DNA of 64,000 nucleotides from Bidens hawaiensis (Eukaryota > Streptophyta > Magnoliopsida > Asterales > Asteraceae), in assembly GCA_021521415.1 (NCBI GenBank), contig JAIQDT010000002.1, forward strand, positions 62,001 through 126,000, in the 5' to 3' direction. Below the pieces are notes generated by a model. The model did not search any database. It saw nothing but the letters and a program-made list of their open reading frames with translations, and had not been told where the DNA came from. The translations under genes were made by a program, and so were the position numbers. Shown here in pieces: positions 34,416 to 46,419 of this stretch (the stretch's first letter is position 1; each line of letters opens with the position of its first letter).

Positions 34416-37400
34416 TGTCACACCCCGTTAAGCGTATTGCGGAAGCGTAAAACGGAAATGCAACAGATACAACTGGTATCAAATACATTGTTCATAAAGA
34501 AACATTACTAACTAGTTTACAATATATTATATCGTTCTAACAACTTTTACAAACTAGGTGATACTATCAAACCGGTTCTTCAATTACTTTACTTCTAACT
34601 CAAATGCCCATGACAGCAACCACCAATCAGACATGTAACGCACAGAAAATTACTTCTCATATCTGATTACCTGAAAAGCATGTTAAAATAGGTCAACTAC
34701 GAATAGTTGGTGAGTTTCATAAGTTTAACGAAATCAGCTCTGCGTACCACACAGTCATAATTTGTATGTACGCGCGTATGTAAAAATATGCATTTTACGT
34801 TTATATAAATATATGCAGCCATATCCTTGTGTGTGCATATGCACACATGTAAGTTTATAATATAAATTCGAAATTTCAGTAAAATTCGTGATTGTTTGTT
34901 CGTACTACCTGTTTCCAATTTCCGTGTTTAACCAACCACTGTGGATCCCCTTCCTCCCAAAACGGTTCCACATGAACTCAACCACTGTGGTCCCCCTTCC
35001 ACCCACAATGATTCCATGTAAACTCAAACATTATATAGTGTACACGCAAATAATTAATGTATTCTACACATAGTATTTCCTACGGCTAATCACGTAGCAT
35101 GTATATAGACACATATGCACATATAGTATTTATCACGTATCACTAATTACTGTGACTCCCCAACCGCCCTCAATACGCATAATCACATTATCTTCTTAAA
35201 ATTCATGTCATAATCAAGTTAGTTCGTTTAATAAGTTGCAGCAGAACTTGGCTCATAGGCCATACTCAACTTTTGTTTATAAGTTGCAGCAGAACTTGGC
35301 TCATAGGCCATACTCAACTTTAGTTTATAAGTTGCAGTAGAACTTGGCTCATAAGCCATTCTCAACTTTAGTTTATTACTATTGTGGCCCCCTTCCGCCC
35401 ACAATAGCCCCATAATCATCACATGCCACGTTATCCCCATGGCCATTACAGACCACGTTGTCTCCAAAATTAGTTATGTTTAACATTACATAACATGTTT
35501 GTATAAACCTGCTGTTACGTGTAATTTCATTATGTTTTGCAAATTCGTATTATCTTCAATTAATGATAATAATCATCGTTCATCAGCACGTAGTCAATCA
35601 TTATGTTTGTAGGGACTTTTCATATATAATTGTTCAGATATTCTATGTCCCGAATCGTTTTCAGATCGATAACGTGTATAAACATGCTTTCCACCCCAAA
35701 AGTCCGTAAAACAGTTTAGAAAGTGGGGGTCGTGAAACTCACCTTATTGTAGTTCGCACAGAAATTACGTATCGATAAGTTAGATGCCTCGTTTATAACC
35801 TGATTCCTATAAACGGTATTGTATCGTTAATACTAGTACAGTGTTCAAGCTAAGTCGGGCTGTATAGATAATCTGGGTATAGCTGTTAGGCCCAGAACAT
35901 GACCATAGTCTTAGATTGTGACGTTGTATACTATGAAATGTTTAAAACTGGATTTGGCTCAGTTTCACCGTTCTCCGAGCCTAGCTCAGTTGATCGTTTA
36001 TACGTTTTGGGATTAGGTAAGATCATATAAAACTTAAGTAAATATATTGACTGATAAAATGATTTGATTTATGAAAGAATTTTAAGGTTTCGATGTCTGG
36101 TTTGATTGCAGGGTTCATTTCCGTTTTCTTACGGGTTTGATTATACAAAACGCGTACAATCCACCCGAATTGTCCGGAATTCTCGTAAAAAGTTCGTTTT
36201 TATCAATATCATTCAAAAATATGATATTTGACCACTTTTGAAATTTTGACATACCAGTCAGTCCGTTAAACACAAAACTGCCGGTTTCGTTAAAACAATT
36301 ATAATTTAAATCTTTGATAAATCATAACTAAATATGTAATTATATATAAATTATGTAAATTTTTGTAAAAATACATTAAGTCATGGGGAATTTTATAAAA
36401 ATATTTCCAGAAATTTTATGATCATTTATTTATTTATAAAAATTCATTTAATAGGTTATAATCAAGTAATAAATGGCCCGTTTATATCAAACGACCTCCG
36501 AAAAATCCAATAATTTTTACCAATGGCCTCAATGTCATTACATAGCCCCTGCAAAATTTCCAGAACCTAACTCTTTTGACAAAATGCCTTTTTGTGCGTT
36601 TTTCGGCTGTTAAAATTCGGTTAAACCATGATTGCACAAACCATACTTAGGCATTTCCAATGATTCCCAAACATTACCAGTGATCTTACCATCCCATATC
36701 AAACTTCAAAACCAAGTTTCAGAATTTTTCAATATGTTTAGCTATTTTTCCCAAATAAACGCTCATAAACGGAAATAAATTCACCAAATATTCTCCGTTT
36801 ATCGAAAAATTACCAAATTTGAACAGGGACTCATTTATATAATCCCTAATGTCCCTGAAATTTTTCACAAGCTAACAACAAGCACGTCACAACCTAATAC
36901 TAAACAGCCCCTAAACGAGTGTTACGGGTTTACATTGTCGGTTTTTGATGAATTTTGCTAGCTTAAACGACTTTCCGGGTCTCGGGTTGCAAACTCAGTA
37001 TATCTACATATCATATAACATCAAACCAAGCATAAATCATCCATGTAACAGCCTTGATATTTAGGGTTTCGGTTTTGGGTTCAAACCGAACTTTCTAACC
37101 GTAAAAACGTTGTATTCATGTTCTAATCCGCGTTTTTGACCAAAAAAGTATATGTTCCTGGTTTGTAAACATGTTTAACATCAAAACATGGTTTCACTTG
37201 ATTTTTAGGGTTTTTGGATGGTTAAACATGTTTAAAACTAACTAAAACATGTTTATATGTTAATTATAAGCATCAAACTTGGTTAAATCTTTATGAACTT
37301 TGATCTTACCTTAGGGTTTTGGGCAGGGGTTTGGAAGAGCAGAACTAGAGCTGCTTGGACTTCAAAATATGCTGAAACTTGAAATGAATAATAAAGCTTC

Positions 37401-38007
37401 AAGTATAAGCTTTATATAAAAAACAAAAGTGGGGTAAGGGGCTGGCGATCGGAACCTCTTAGGGGCCCTTAATGGGCTGTTTTGGCCAATTAAATTATAC
37501 CTACAAGCCCAAACATGAAAAGCCCACTTCAAATTTAGTTCGGGTCCGGTTTTTCGCAAGAAAATTAATTCGGGTGTAAGAGATAGCGTAAAAACGAGTG
37601 TTTTTCAGCTTATTTTTGTAAAATAAGAAAAACGTACCGACTCGTTGTAAAATTCCAAAATATTTTCACGGATTGCTTAGAACATGTCATATAAGTGTTT
37701 TATAAATCTTTTTCGGCTTAACGGATGCTACAATGCTTGTTTTGATATTAACGATTGCGTTTAAGCTTATAGCGTATCGATAAACGAAACCTTTTTCGTT
37801 TAAAGAGTTTTAAACGTACCGAGGCCTAAATATCAATATGTTAGCCTCTATAACATATATATATAACTCGTATATGACCCCTCAGTATGTATACGAGTCA
37901 TAGTTAGTATCGGTCGGTTACTCGTTTAAGCACTACGAATTAACCGATTTATCGTTTACTTGTTACGTAATGAATATAGTGTCCCTCGTTTTGTCATGAA
38001 TGTCACA
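34416..38007 (-). mobile_element. LTR2 of element E (shared by both units)
   Basis: 3592 bp, plus-strand view TGTCACACCCCG to AATGTCACA. It is the 3' LTR of the right unit (polypurine tract at 38008) and the 5' LTR of the left unit (primer site at 34398). About a dozen differences from LTR3 by eye, almost all beyond 36490. Three 48-bp repeats at 35231-35374. Confidence 0.93.
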
Positions 38008-38042
38008 TTCTCCCCCCGTTAAGAAATTTCGTCCCCGAAATT
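38008..38042 (-). promoter_or_regulatory. polypurine tract and hairpin of element E
   Basis: On the minus strand a hairpin (38025-38042, 7-bp stem aatttcg/cgaaatt, 4-base loop) is followed by the purine run aacggggggagaa and the LTR. The hairpin lies 17 bases from the LTR edge. Confidence 0.8.
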
Positions 38043-39611
38043 CAATATTCCAAATATGCTCTTTTTGGGGAAAATTTTATAATCCTTTGTTTTGGAATTC
38101 GTTTTTCTGTTTCCGAACACGTTTGATTCCCCGTTGTGGATTTCACTGGATTTTATTCAATAAAATTTTATTGTGTCACAACTGTTTGATTTTCTCCACT
38201 CAGTATTTCCATGAGTCTCTTTATAGAGTTTAGCTGTATAAAAGTTTTCAAATAGTACTAATTCCGCCATATCAGTAAGGCACTCATTTTGATTCGATAT
38301 ATATATATACATATATATATATAATGGGAATGAGATAATTTTGCTTATTACGTTATGGTTCGAGGCAATTTTGTACAGTTCCATGTATTTTAGAATCACT
38401 CATCGTTTTTCTCAACTCAACTTAATAACTTTCAAAATTTGATAACTTCTCATATTTTTCAGTATAGCCCTCTTGTTAGCCTTAGGCGGCCTTCGGTTTG
38501 TTATTAATATTACAAGCTTTATTTATGGTTATCGAAATCGAATCGGATTTTGTATTTTGGATGTCGCCAATTTTTCAATTTCAATAAGATGGCGAGTTAC
38601 ATTCTTGCTCGTATAATATAGTATATAGGCGTTTGCATAATATTACGATGATTGATAATGTACGAGGATTGAAATTACCGGTCTTACTCTCCTCTATTGT
38701 TTGAATAGTTTATTTGATTTGATTGTTTTATAGAGGATTATAGATTGAGCTTAGGCCAATTAGGGATCTAAAATTTCATATCCAGTTAACCAAGAGTAAG
38801 GTTTTGTTAAGGCTTTTTCAGTTGGATAGTTGTTACCATTCGGAAGAAAGTATTCGGAGTGGATTAGTCAAGAAATTATTATTTAGCTGGTATTGCTTTC
38901 TCGGGATGTTTTGGGAATATGTGTTAAGAGATCCATTGTAGTTTGTTTCCCACTTCCAATGGGGTATCTCGAATTGTTGTAGCATCTCCGAGGATCTTTT
39001 GTATTCCCCGTTAACTTATAATAGTGCACACTTTACAACATATGTGCCTATGATTCCTTCATATATTTCGCTTGCATCTATATACTATTACTCAGTTTAT
39101 CCGCACATCTGGCCTGGCTTTTTCCTTGTCCATCACTCAGTTTGCTATAAACGTTTAAAGTTCAAGTTTCGGTTACGGGTAGTATAGTTTTCCTCATCCA
39201 TGTTTCATCATTGGGGTACTAGGTTTTGTTCCGTGTGCGGGATCACGTTTTTATCTAGAAGAGGTAGTATAACAGTTCTATTTCTATATAGAACCTTCAT
39301 TTGAACTCAATTAACTAGTCCATACTGATTATTACACAATGACTCCTCACTTTTACCGGGAGTGCATTGATAGGGAATAACTAATTATTTAGGTTAAGAG
39401 GGTAGTTTTTTGAGTAATATAGTTAGTATTTATAGTTTTACTTATGGTTGTTTCTATTTTATACAGAATTGTTATTTTACTAGACGGTATATTTTCCAAG
39501 GTAATAACTTGTAGGTACGAGACGTCTATCAGTGTCCATAATAAATAAACTAAAGTATATTAGGCATTACTAAGAACGTACCTGTTACTACATTTGTTCT
39601 ATCCGGTTTAT
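38043..39611 (-). other. pol-less internal region of E
   Basis: About 1.57 kb of AT-rich sequence between the gag stop and the polypurine tract, where protease, RT, RNase H and integrase would lie in an autonomous element. No Pol motif found in any frame. Origin unknown. Confidence 0.75.
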
Positions 39612-41012
39612 TCACAATACTTGACCCCTGGTCAGGTTGGACGTCGATGTCGGTCCTTGCCTTTGTCTTTCCATCGCCATTGGGTTCAATCTAGGGCAGT
39701 CTTTCTTGATGTGCTCCATACTACCACACTCATAACAGGCATTACGGTTTATTATGGGTTGGTTTTGGTAGACTGGTTGTTGTCGTGTTGGTTGCGTTTG
39801 GGGTAGTTGTGAGTCCTGGAGTTGGGTTGGTGGATTTATAGTATTCATAACGGTTCTACAATTTCGGGCATAGTGTCCTACCTTCCCACATTTGTGACAC
39901 ACATTGGTCCGGCATTCACCAACATGATGATAACCACATTTTCCACATCTAGGCAAAAGTCCGTTATACTTATTTTGCTTCACATCGGAACTGATCATAG
40001 CGTAATTTTGTATTGCAAGGCGCGCGCATTTATTCCGTTGTCTTTCTTGTATTCCCGCTCCATAATTGGTTCGTTTTGTACCAGATGATTCCCCGGGCAT
40101 TCTTAATGAACCACTTCTAATCAAATCAGAAGTTACAATGCCGGCTTGTAACACAGCATTTTCTAAAGTTACAGGGCCAGTTGAATTAACCAAACTCCTG
40201 ACTTTGGGGGCTAAACCCCAAATGTAGCGTTCAATACGTTTAGATTCTGGAGTAACTAACCATGGGACTAGACGAGCCAGTTCGTTAAAGCGATGGGTAT
40301 ACTCCAAGTGATCTGCACCCTTCATTTCTAGATTCCAAAGTTCTTGCTCTAATTTCTGAATTTCGTTTCTCGGACAAAAGCGTGTTATCATAAGATTTTT
40401 AAGTTCTGTCCAGGACATACGATTGGTTGCCTCTTGTCCTTGAATTTGCACAATAGTATTCCACCACATTAGCGCGTGGTCTACAAACGTAGAAGTAGCA
40501 AATTTGACAATACAAACTGGTGGACAGTTAGTGATATTAATGATAGATTCAGTCTTTTCGATCCACTTTACCAGTCCATTTGGTCCTTCAGTACCACTAA
40601 ATTCCATAGGTTTACATAGCATGAAATTCTTAAGTTGATATCCGTGTTGCGCGGGATTTTGATTGTTACAACTATTGTTCAAGTTCGGTAGGAGATTATC
40701 ATTATTGAAAGTAATATTGGTATTCAACGGGGGAGTATTAGTTGCAATAGTATCAGTATTTTTCGGGGGAGCATTTGTGGTTGTATTAGTATTTGTCGAG
40801 GGATTAGTATTTACAGCCGCGTTAGCGTTCGGCACTTGATTTGTATTCATAGTTGTATGGATACCAGCAGCGAATTGTGCTGCTATTGTCGGAAGTACTG
40901 TTTGTAGTTGTCGAGCGATCATCTCGGCTATATCTGCCTCAGACAACATGTTTACTTTCTTCGGGGCCATTCTAATATAAAAACCAGTTATTTCACAATT
41001 AACAAAATTCAC
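39612..41012 (-). CDS. element E Gag, intact, 466 residues
   Basis: Uninterrupted Gag. The first ATG (41012) adds 14 residues before MAPKKVNMLSEAD; the second Met (40970) is the likelier Gag start by comparison with other plant gypsy Gags. Residues about 55-120 are Asn/Thr-rich linker. The capsid domain covers roughly 125-290 (MEFSGTEGP, ALMWWNTIV, RFNELARLVP, ERYIWGLAPKV). Three zinc knuckles follow: an atypical CGKCGYHHVGEC (356-367), CHKCGKVGHYARNC (372-385) and CYECGSMEHIKKDC (426-439). The protein stops at TRGQVL, just where protease would begin. Gag packages RNA into particles. Being intact in an element without pol, it may work with Pol from a related element, which is inference. Confidence 0.9.
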   Translation of the reverse strand: MNFVNCEITGFYIRMAPKKVNMLSEADIAEMIARQLQTVLPTIAAQFAAGIHTTMNTNQVPNANAAVNTNPSTNTNTTTNAPPKNTDTIATNTPPLNTNITFNNDNLLPNLNNSCNNQNPAQHGYQLKNFMLCKPMEFSGTEGPNGLVKWIEKTESIINITNCPPVCIVKFATSTFVDHALMWWNTIVQIQGQEATNRMSWTELKNLMITRFCPRNEIQKLEQELWNLEMKGADHLEYTHRFNELARLVPWLVTPESKRIERYIWGLAPKVRSLVNSTGPVTLENAVLQAGIVTSDLIRSGSLRMPGESSGTKRTNYGAGIQERQRNKCARLAIQNYAMISSDVKQNKYNGLLPRCGKCGYHHVGECRTNVCHKCGKVGHYARNCRTVMNTINPPTQLQDSQLPQTQPTRQQPVYQNQPIINRNACYECGSMEHIKKDCPRLNPMAMERQRQGPTSTSNLTRGQVL

Positions 41013-42811
41013 ATATGCTAATGATCACAAAAAGGAATTACAATAACAAGTAATCAGGTATTTCAGTTAACACGTATGTATCACACAGGTTTGTTCTCGA
41101 ATCTGAATACTAAGGATAGTATATAAAATTAGCCTAACAAACACCAAAGTTTGCATATATATTAAAAGTTATTATCTCATGACAAGAAATTTTAACCCAA
41201 TAGGGGTCAATGTTTGTATTAAAAATGCCCAAATCGTCCTCCATATTAGCATAGCGCACCACCATATGCTTGTATGAAGTATCAGAAACTATACACGACA
41301 GTACCGTACTATCCTTATCTATCAAAGCACAAGTTATAACAATTATAAATAATTCACAACTTGTACGACAATTGTTCCGATATGATCCCATTATTGGGAA
41401 GCTGTTTTTGTTCGGTCTCTCCCGTAGGTAGATATTTGCTCGCTACGAGTTTAATCAGTATGTTATAATAGGAATGCACGTGTATATTTCACCTGACTTC
41501 TAAATGTTGTTAACTAATATTGTAAAATACATATTCTTTCGTCAGGTCATTCTGTATTCGTAGGCATGTCGGACTTAATAAAAGTAATAGTTTGCTGGTT
41601 GGAGGTAATTAGGTTTCATTCCAGTCGGGGCACGTCATCATTTCGTGAGCATGAGATTTCTCTCCTACAGTAACCAATTGAAATAGGAAAAATATAGGAG
41701 AGGTTGGATGTTCTTATTCATAGATGGTTCAACGAGTTTGCTAGTTAAGAAGGTTTATCGGAGTTAATTGTACTGGTAAATTATAAAGGAAATTATTATT
41801 ATTATTAATATTTCTTTTTGAAATATCAGTAGTATATTATATGTACTAGTAGTCACGGTCTGTTTATAGAATTGGGGAATCAATAAAGTAGTTATTATAT
41901 TTATGATTCAATAAGTTGGATTTATCACTAAGTATTTCCCCCGGGATGGTGTTTGTTTTTCAAACAACAAAATCGAAGGATGACCAAAAAATAGTTTAGT
42001 TTAGTGTCAAAGAAACGAGTACATGAAATAAAGGTTAGACCCAAGTTAAGAGGTATTGTATGTGTATATATATATATATATTCTTGAAATTATTATCTGT
42101 AGGACACGTCTCTCGTGATTCATTCCCGGGACTTGTATATTAGGTTCCTTAGTGGTTTCGTCATATCACCAGATTTAGTTTGAAGTCGGTTAAGCGTTCT
42201 CGTATTCTTGTTTACAGGAAACACCGGTTCTTTATCTGTCGTAAAGCTACCCGATCTCAACATCTTTCGGTGCAATCGTTAATCAGAAGAAAACGTTTTT
42301 TTTTTTTTTTTTTTTTTTTCGGTAGCTTAGATCATCGTAAAGGATATTATTAATTAATACCGAAGTTAAATATTTTATTTGTTACGAATAGGTATAATAT
42401 AAATTTTGATACGATATAATTTTAATCATAATATAAATTAATATTAATTATAACCGAATATAATATTCGTTTCAATAAGATTCAATATCATCGGTAATAC
42501 CGTACGCACACATATCCCTACATCTCATCTCAGATAAGCACGTATGCATATTTCATATATACTTCACGTCACCTTTATGCACGTATGTTGCCATTTTTAC
42601 ATATCAATATGTTCCACGACTTCACCCCGAATTCCCTCGTACAAGCAAGTCTGTTATTACGTTCCGGACCATAATAACTCACTTGCCCTACGAGTTCATC
42701 CCGGCATCCATCAGTATCTATCGTTACTCATTAATAAGTTTCCCAGTGATAATCGAGCCTACGGTTATATTATAGGTATCCTAAGGGATAACCTAACCCT
42801 TTATAACCAAT
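41013..42811 (-). other. 5' leader of E, first unit
   Basis: 1.8 kb between primer site and gag with no convincing gene. Contains a T run at about 42296-42319. Nearly identical to 32601-34397, with single-base differences and a different T-run length. Confidence 0.75.
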
Positions 42812-42824
42812 GGCTCTGATACCA
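42812..42824 (-). promoter_or_regulatory. initiator-Met-tRNA primer site, first unit of E
   Basis: TGGTATCAGAGCC on the minus strand, five bases inside LTR3. Confidence 0.92.
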
Positions 42825-42829
42825 ACTTC

Positions 42830-45800
42830 TGTCACACCCCGTTAAGCGTATTGCGGAAGCGTAAAACGGAAATGCAACAGATACAACTGGTATCAAATAC
42901 ATTGTTCATAAAGAAACATTACTAACTAGTTTACAATATATTATATCGTTCTAACAACTTTTACAAACTAGGTGATACTATCAAACCGGTTCTTCAATTA
43001 CTTTACTTCTAACTCAAATGCCCATGACAGCAACCACCAATCAGACATGTAACGCACAGAAAATTACTTCTCATATCTGATTACCTGAAAAGCATGTTAA
43101 AATAGGTCAACTACGAATAGTTGGTGAGTTTCATAAGTTTAACGAAATCAGCTCTGCGTACCACACAGTCATAATTTGTATGTACGCGCGTATGTAAAAA
43201 TATGCATTTTACGTTTATATAAATATATGCAGCCATATCCTTGTGTGTGCATATGCACACATGTAAGTTTATAATATAAATTCGAAATTTCAGTAAAATT
43301 CGTGATTGTTTGTTCGTACTACCTGTTTCCAATTTCCGTGTTTAACCAACCACTGTGGATCCCCTTCCTCCCAAAACGGTTCCACATGAACTCAACCACT
43401 GTGGTCCCCCTTCCACCCACAATGATTCCATGTAAACTCAAACATTATATAGTGTACACGCAAATAATTAATGTATTCTACACATAGTATTTCCTACGGC
43501 TAATCACGTAGCATGTATATAGACACATATGCACATATAGTATTTATCACGTATCACTAATTACTGTGACTCCCCATCCGCCCTCAATACGCATAATCAC
43601 ATTATCTTCTTAAAATTCATGTCATAATCAAGTTAGTTCGTTTAATAAGTTGCAGCAGAACTTGGCTCATAGGCCATACTCAACTTTTGTTTATAAGTTG
43701 CAGCAGAACTTGGCTCATAGGCCATACTCAACTTTAGTTTATAAGTTGCAGTAGAACTTGGCTCATAAGCCATTCTCAACTTTAGTTTATTACTATTGTG
43801 GCCCCCTTCCGCCCACAATAGCCCCATAATCATCACATGCCACGTTATCCCCATGGCCATTACAGACCACGTTGTCTCCAAAATTAGTTATGTTTAACAT
43901 TACATAACATGTTTGTATAAACCTGCTGTTACGTGTAATTTCATTATGTTTTGCAAATTCGTATTATCTTCAATTAATGATAATAATCATCGTTCATCAG
44001 CACGTAGTCAATCATTATGTTTGTAGGGACTTTTCATATATAATTGTTCAGATATTCTATGTCCCGAATCGTTTTCAGATCGATAACGTGTATAAACATG
44101 CTTTCCACCCCAAAAGTCCGTAAAACAGTTTAGAAAGTGGGGGTCGTGAAACTCACCTTATTGTAGTTCGCACAGAAATTACGTATCGATAAGTTAGATG
44201 CCTCGTTTATAACCTGATTCCTATAAACGGTATTGTATCGTTAATACTAGTACAGTGTTCAAGCTAAGTCGGGCTGTATAGATAATCTGGGTATAGCTGT
44301 TAGGCCCAGAACATGACCATAGTCTTAGATTGTGACGTTGTATACTATGAAATGTTTAAAACTGGATTTGGCTCAGTTTCACCGTTCTCCGAGCCTAGCT
44401 CAGTTGATCGTTTATACGTTTTGGGATTAGGTAAGATCATATAAAACTTAAGTAAATATATTGACTGATAAAATGATTTGATTTATGAAAGAATTTTAAG
44501 GTTTCGATGTCTGGTTTGATTGCAGGGTTCATTTCCGTTTTCTTACGGGTTTGATTATACAAAACGCGTACAATCCACCCGAATTGTCCGGAATTCTCGT
44601 AAAAAGTTCGTTTTTATCAATATCATTCAAAAATATGATATTTGACCACTTTTGAAATTTTGACATACCAGTCAGTCCGTTAAACACAAAACTGCCGGTT
44701 TCGTTAAAACAATTATAATTTAAATCTTTGATAAATCATAACTAAATATGTAATTATATATAAATTATGTAAATTTTTGTAAAAATACATTAAGTCATGG
44801 GGAATTTTATAAAAATATTTCCAGAAATTTTATGATCATTTATTTATTTATAAAAATTCATTTAATAGGTTATAATCAAGTAATAAATGGCCCGTTTATA
44901 TCAAACGACCTCCGAAAAGTCCAATAATTTTTACCAATGGCCTCAATGTCATTACATAGCCCCTGCAAAATTTTCAGAACCTAACTCTTTTGACAAAATG
45001 CCTTTTTGTGCGTTTTTCGGCTGTTAAAATTCGGTTAAACCATGATTGCACAAACCATACTTAGGCATTTCCAATGATTCCCAAACTTTACCAGTGATCT
45101 TACCATCCCATATCAAACTTCAAAACCAAGTTTCAGAATTTTTCAATATGTTTAGCTATTTTTCCCAAATAAACGCTCATAAACGGAAATAAATTCACCA
45201 AATATTCTCCGTTTATCGAAAAATTACCAAATTTGAACAGGGACTCATTTATATGATCCCTAATGTCCCTGCAAGTTTTCACAAGCTAAAAACAAGCACG
45301 TCACAACCTAATACTAAACAGCCCCTAAACGAGTGTTACGGGTTTACCTTGTCGGTTTTTGATGAATTTTGCTAGCTTAAACGACTTTCCGGGTCTCGGG
45401 TTGCAAACTCAGTATATCTACATATCATATAACATCAAACCAAGCATAAATCATCCATGTAACAGCCTTGATAATTAGGGTTTCGGTTTTGGGTTCAAAC
45501 CGAACTTTCTAACCGTAAAAACGTTGTATTCATGTTCTAATCCGCGTTTTTGACCAAAAAAGTATATGTTCCTGGTTTGTAAACATGTTTAACATCAAAA
45601 CATGGTTTCACTTGATTTTTAGGGTTTTTGGATGGTTAAACATGTTTAAAACTAACTAAAACATGTTTATATGTTAATTATAAGCATCAAACTTGGTTAA
45701 ATCTTTATGAACTTTGATCTTACCTTAGGGTTTTGGGCAGGGGTTTGGAAGAGCAGAACTAGAGCTGCTTGGACTTCAAAATATGCTGAAAGTTGAAATG

Positions 45801-46419
45801 AATAATAAAGCTTCAAGTATAAGCTTTATATAAAAAACAAAAGTGGGGTAAGGGGCTGGCGATCGGAACCTCTTAGGGGCCCTTAATGGGCTGTTTTGGC
45901 CCATTAAATTATACCTACAAGCCCAAACATGAAAAGCGCACTTCAAATTTAGTTCGGGTCCGGTTTTTCGCAAGAAAATTAATTCGGGTGTAAGAGATAG
46001 CGTAAAAACGAGTGTTTTTCGGCTTATTTTTGTAAAATAAGAAAAACGTACCGACTCGTTGTAAAATTCCAAAATATTTTCACGGATTGCTTAGAACATG
46101 TCATATAAGTGTTTTATAAATCTTTTTCGGCTTAACGGATGCTACAATGCTTGTTTTGATATTAACGATTGCGTTTAAGCTTATAGCGTATCGATAAACG
46201 AAACCTTTTTCGTTTAAAGAGTTTTAAACGTACCGAGGCCTAAATATCAATATGTTAGCCTCTATAACATATATATAACTCGTATATGACCCCTCAGTAT
46301 GTATACGAGTCATAGTTAGTATCGGTCGGTTACTCGTTTAAGCACTACGAATTAACCGATTTATCGTTTACTTGTTACGTAATGAATATAGTGTCCCTCG
46401 TTTTGTCATGAATGTCACA
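42830..46419 (-). mobile_element. LTR3 (5' LTR) of element E
   Basis: 3590 bp, same ends as LTR2. Three 48-bp repeats at 43645-43788. The outer end abuts the aaatt target duplication at 46420-46424 in element B integrase. Confidence 0.93.

Larger units (their letters stand above)
31071..46419 (-). mobile_element. element E: tandem dimer of a gag-only chromovirus
   Basis: Perfect 5-bp duplication aaatt at 31066-31070 and 46420-46424 on the outer ends only. Three LTR copies lie inside: LTR1 (31071-32138, partial), LTR2 (34416-38007) and LTR3 (42830-46419). A primer site lies next to both LTR2 and LTR3, and a polypurine tract next to LTR2. Read on the minus strand it is LTR3, unit 1, LTR2, unit 2 (truncated), LTR1. 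Neither unit has protease, RT or integrase. The repeats differ by few bases, so it is recent compared with B. Confidence 0.93.

Noticed and set aside
41134..41391. 85-codon minus-strand ORF conserved at 32722-32979
   Set aside because: Same recent duplication; no motif; in the leader. Left as a possibility only.
42544..42819. 91-codon plus-strand ORF conserved also at 34130-34405
   Set aside because: Conserved only because the leader is duplicated within dimer E; antisense to the element and ends in the primer site.
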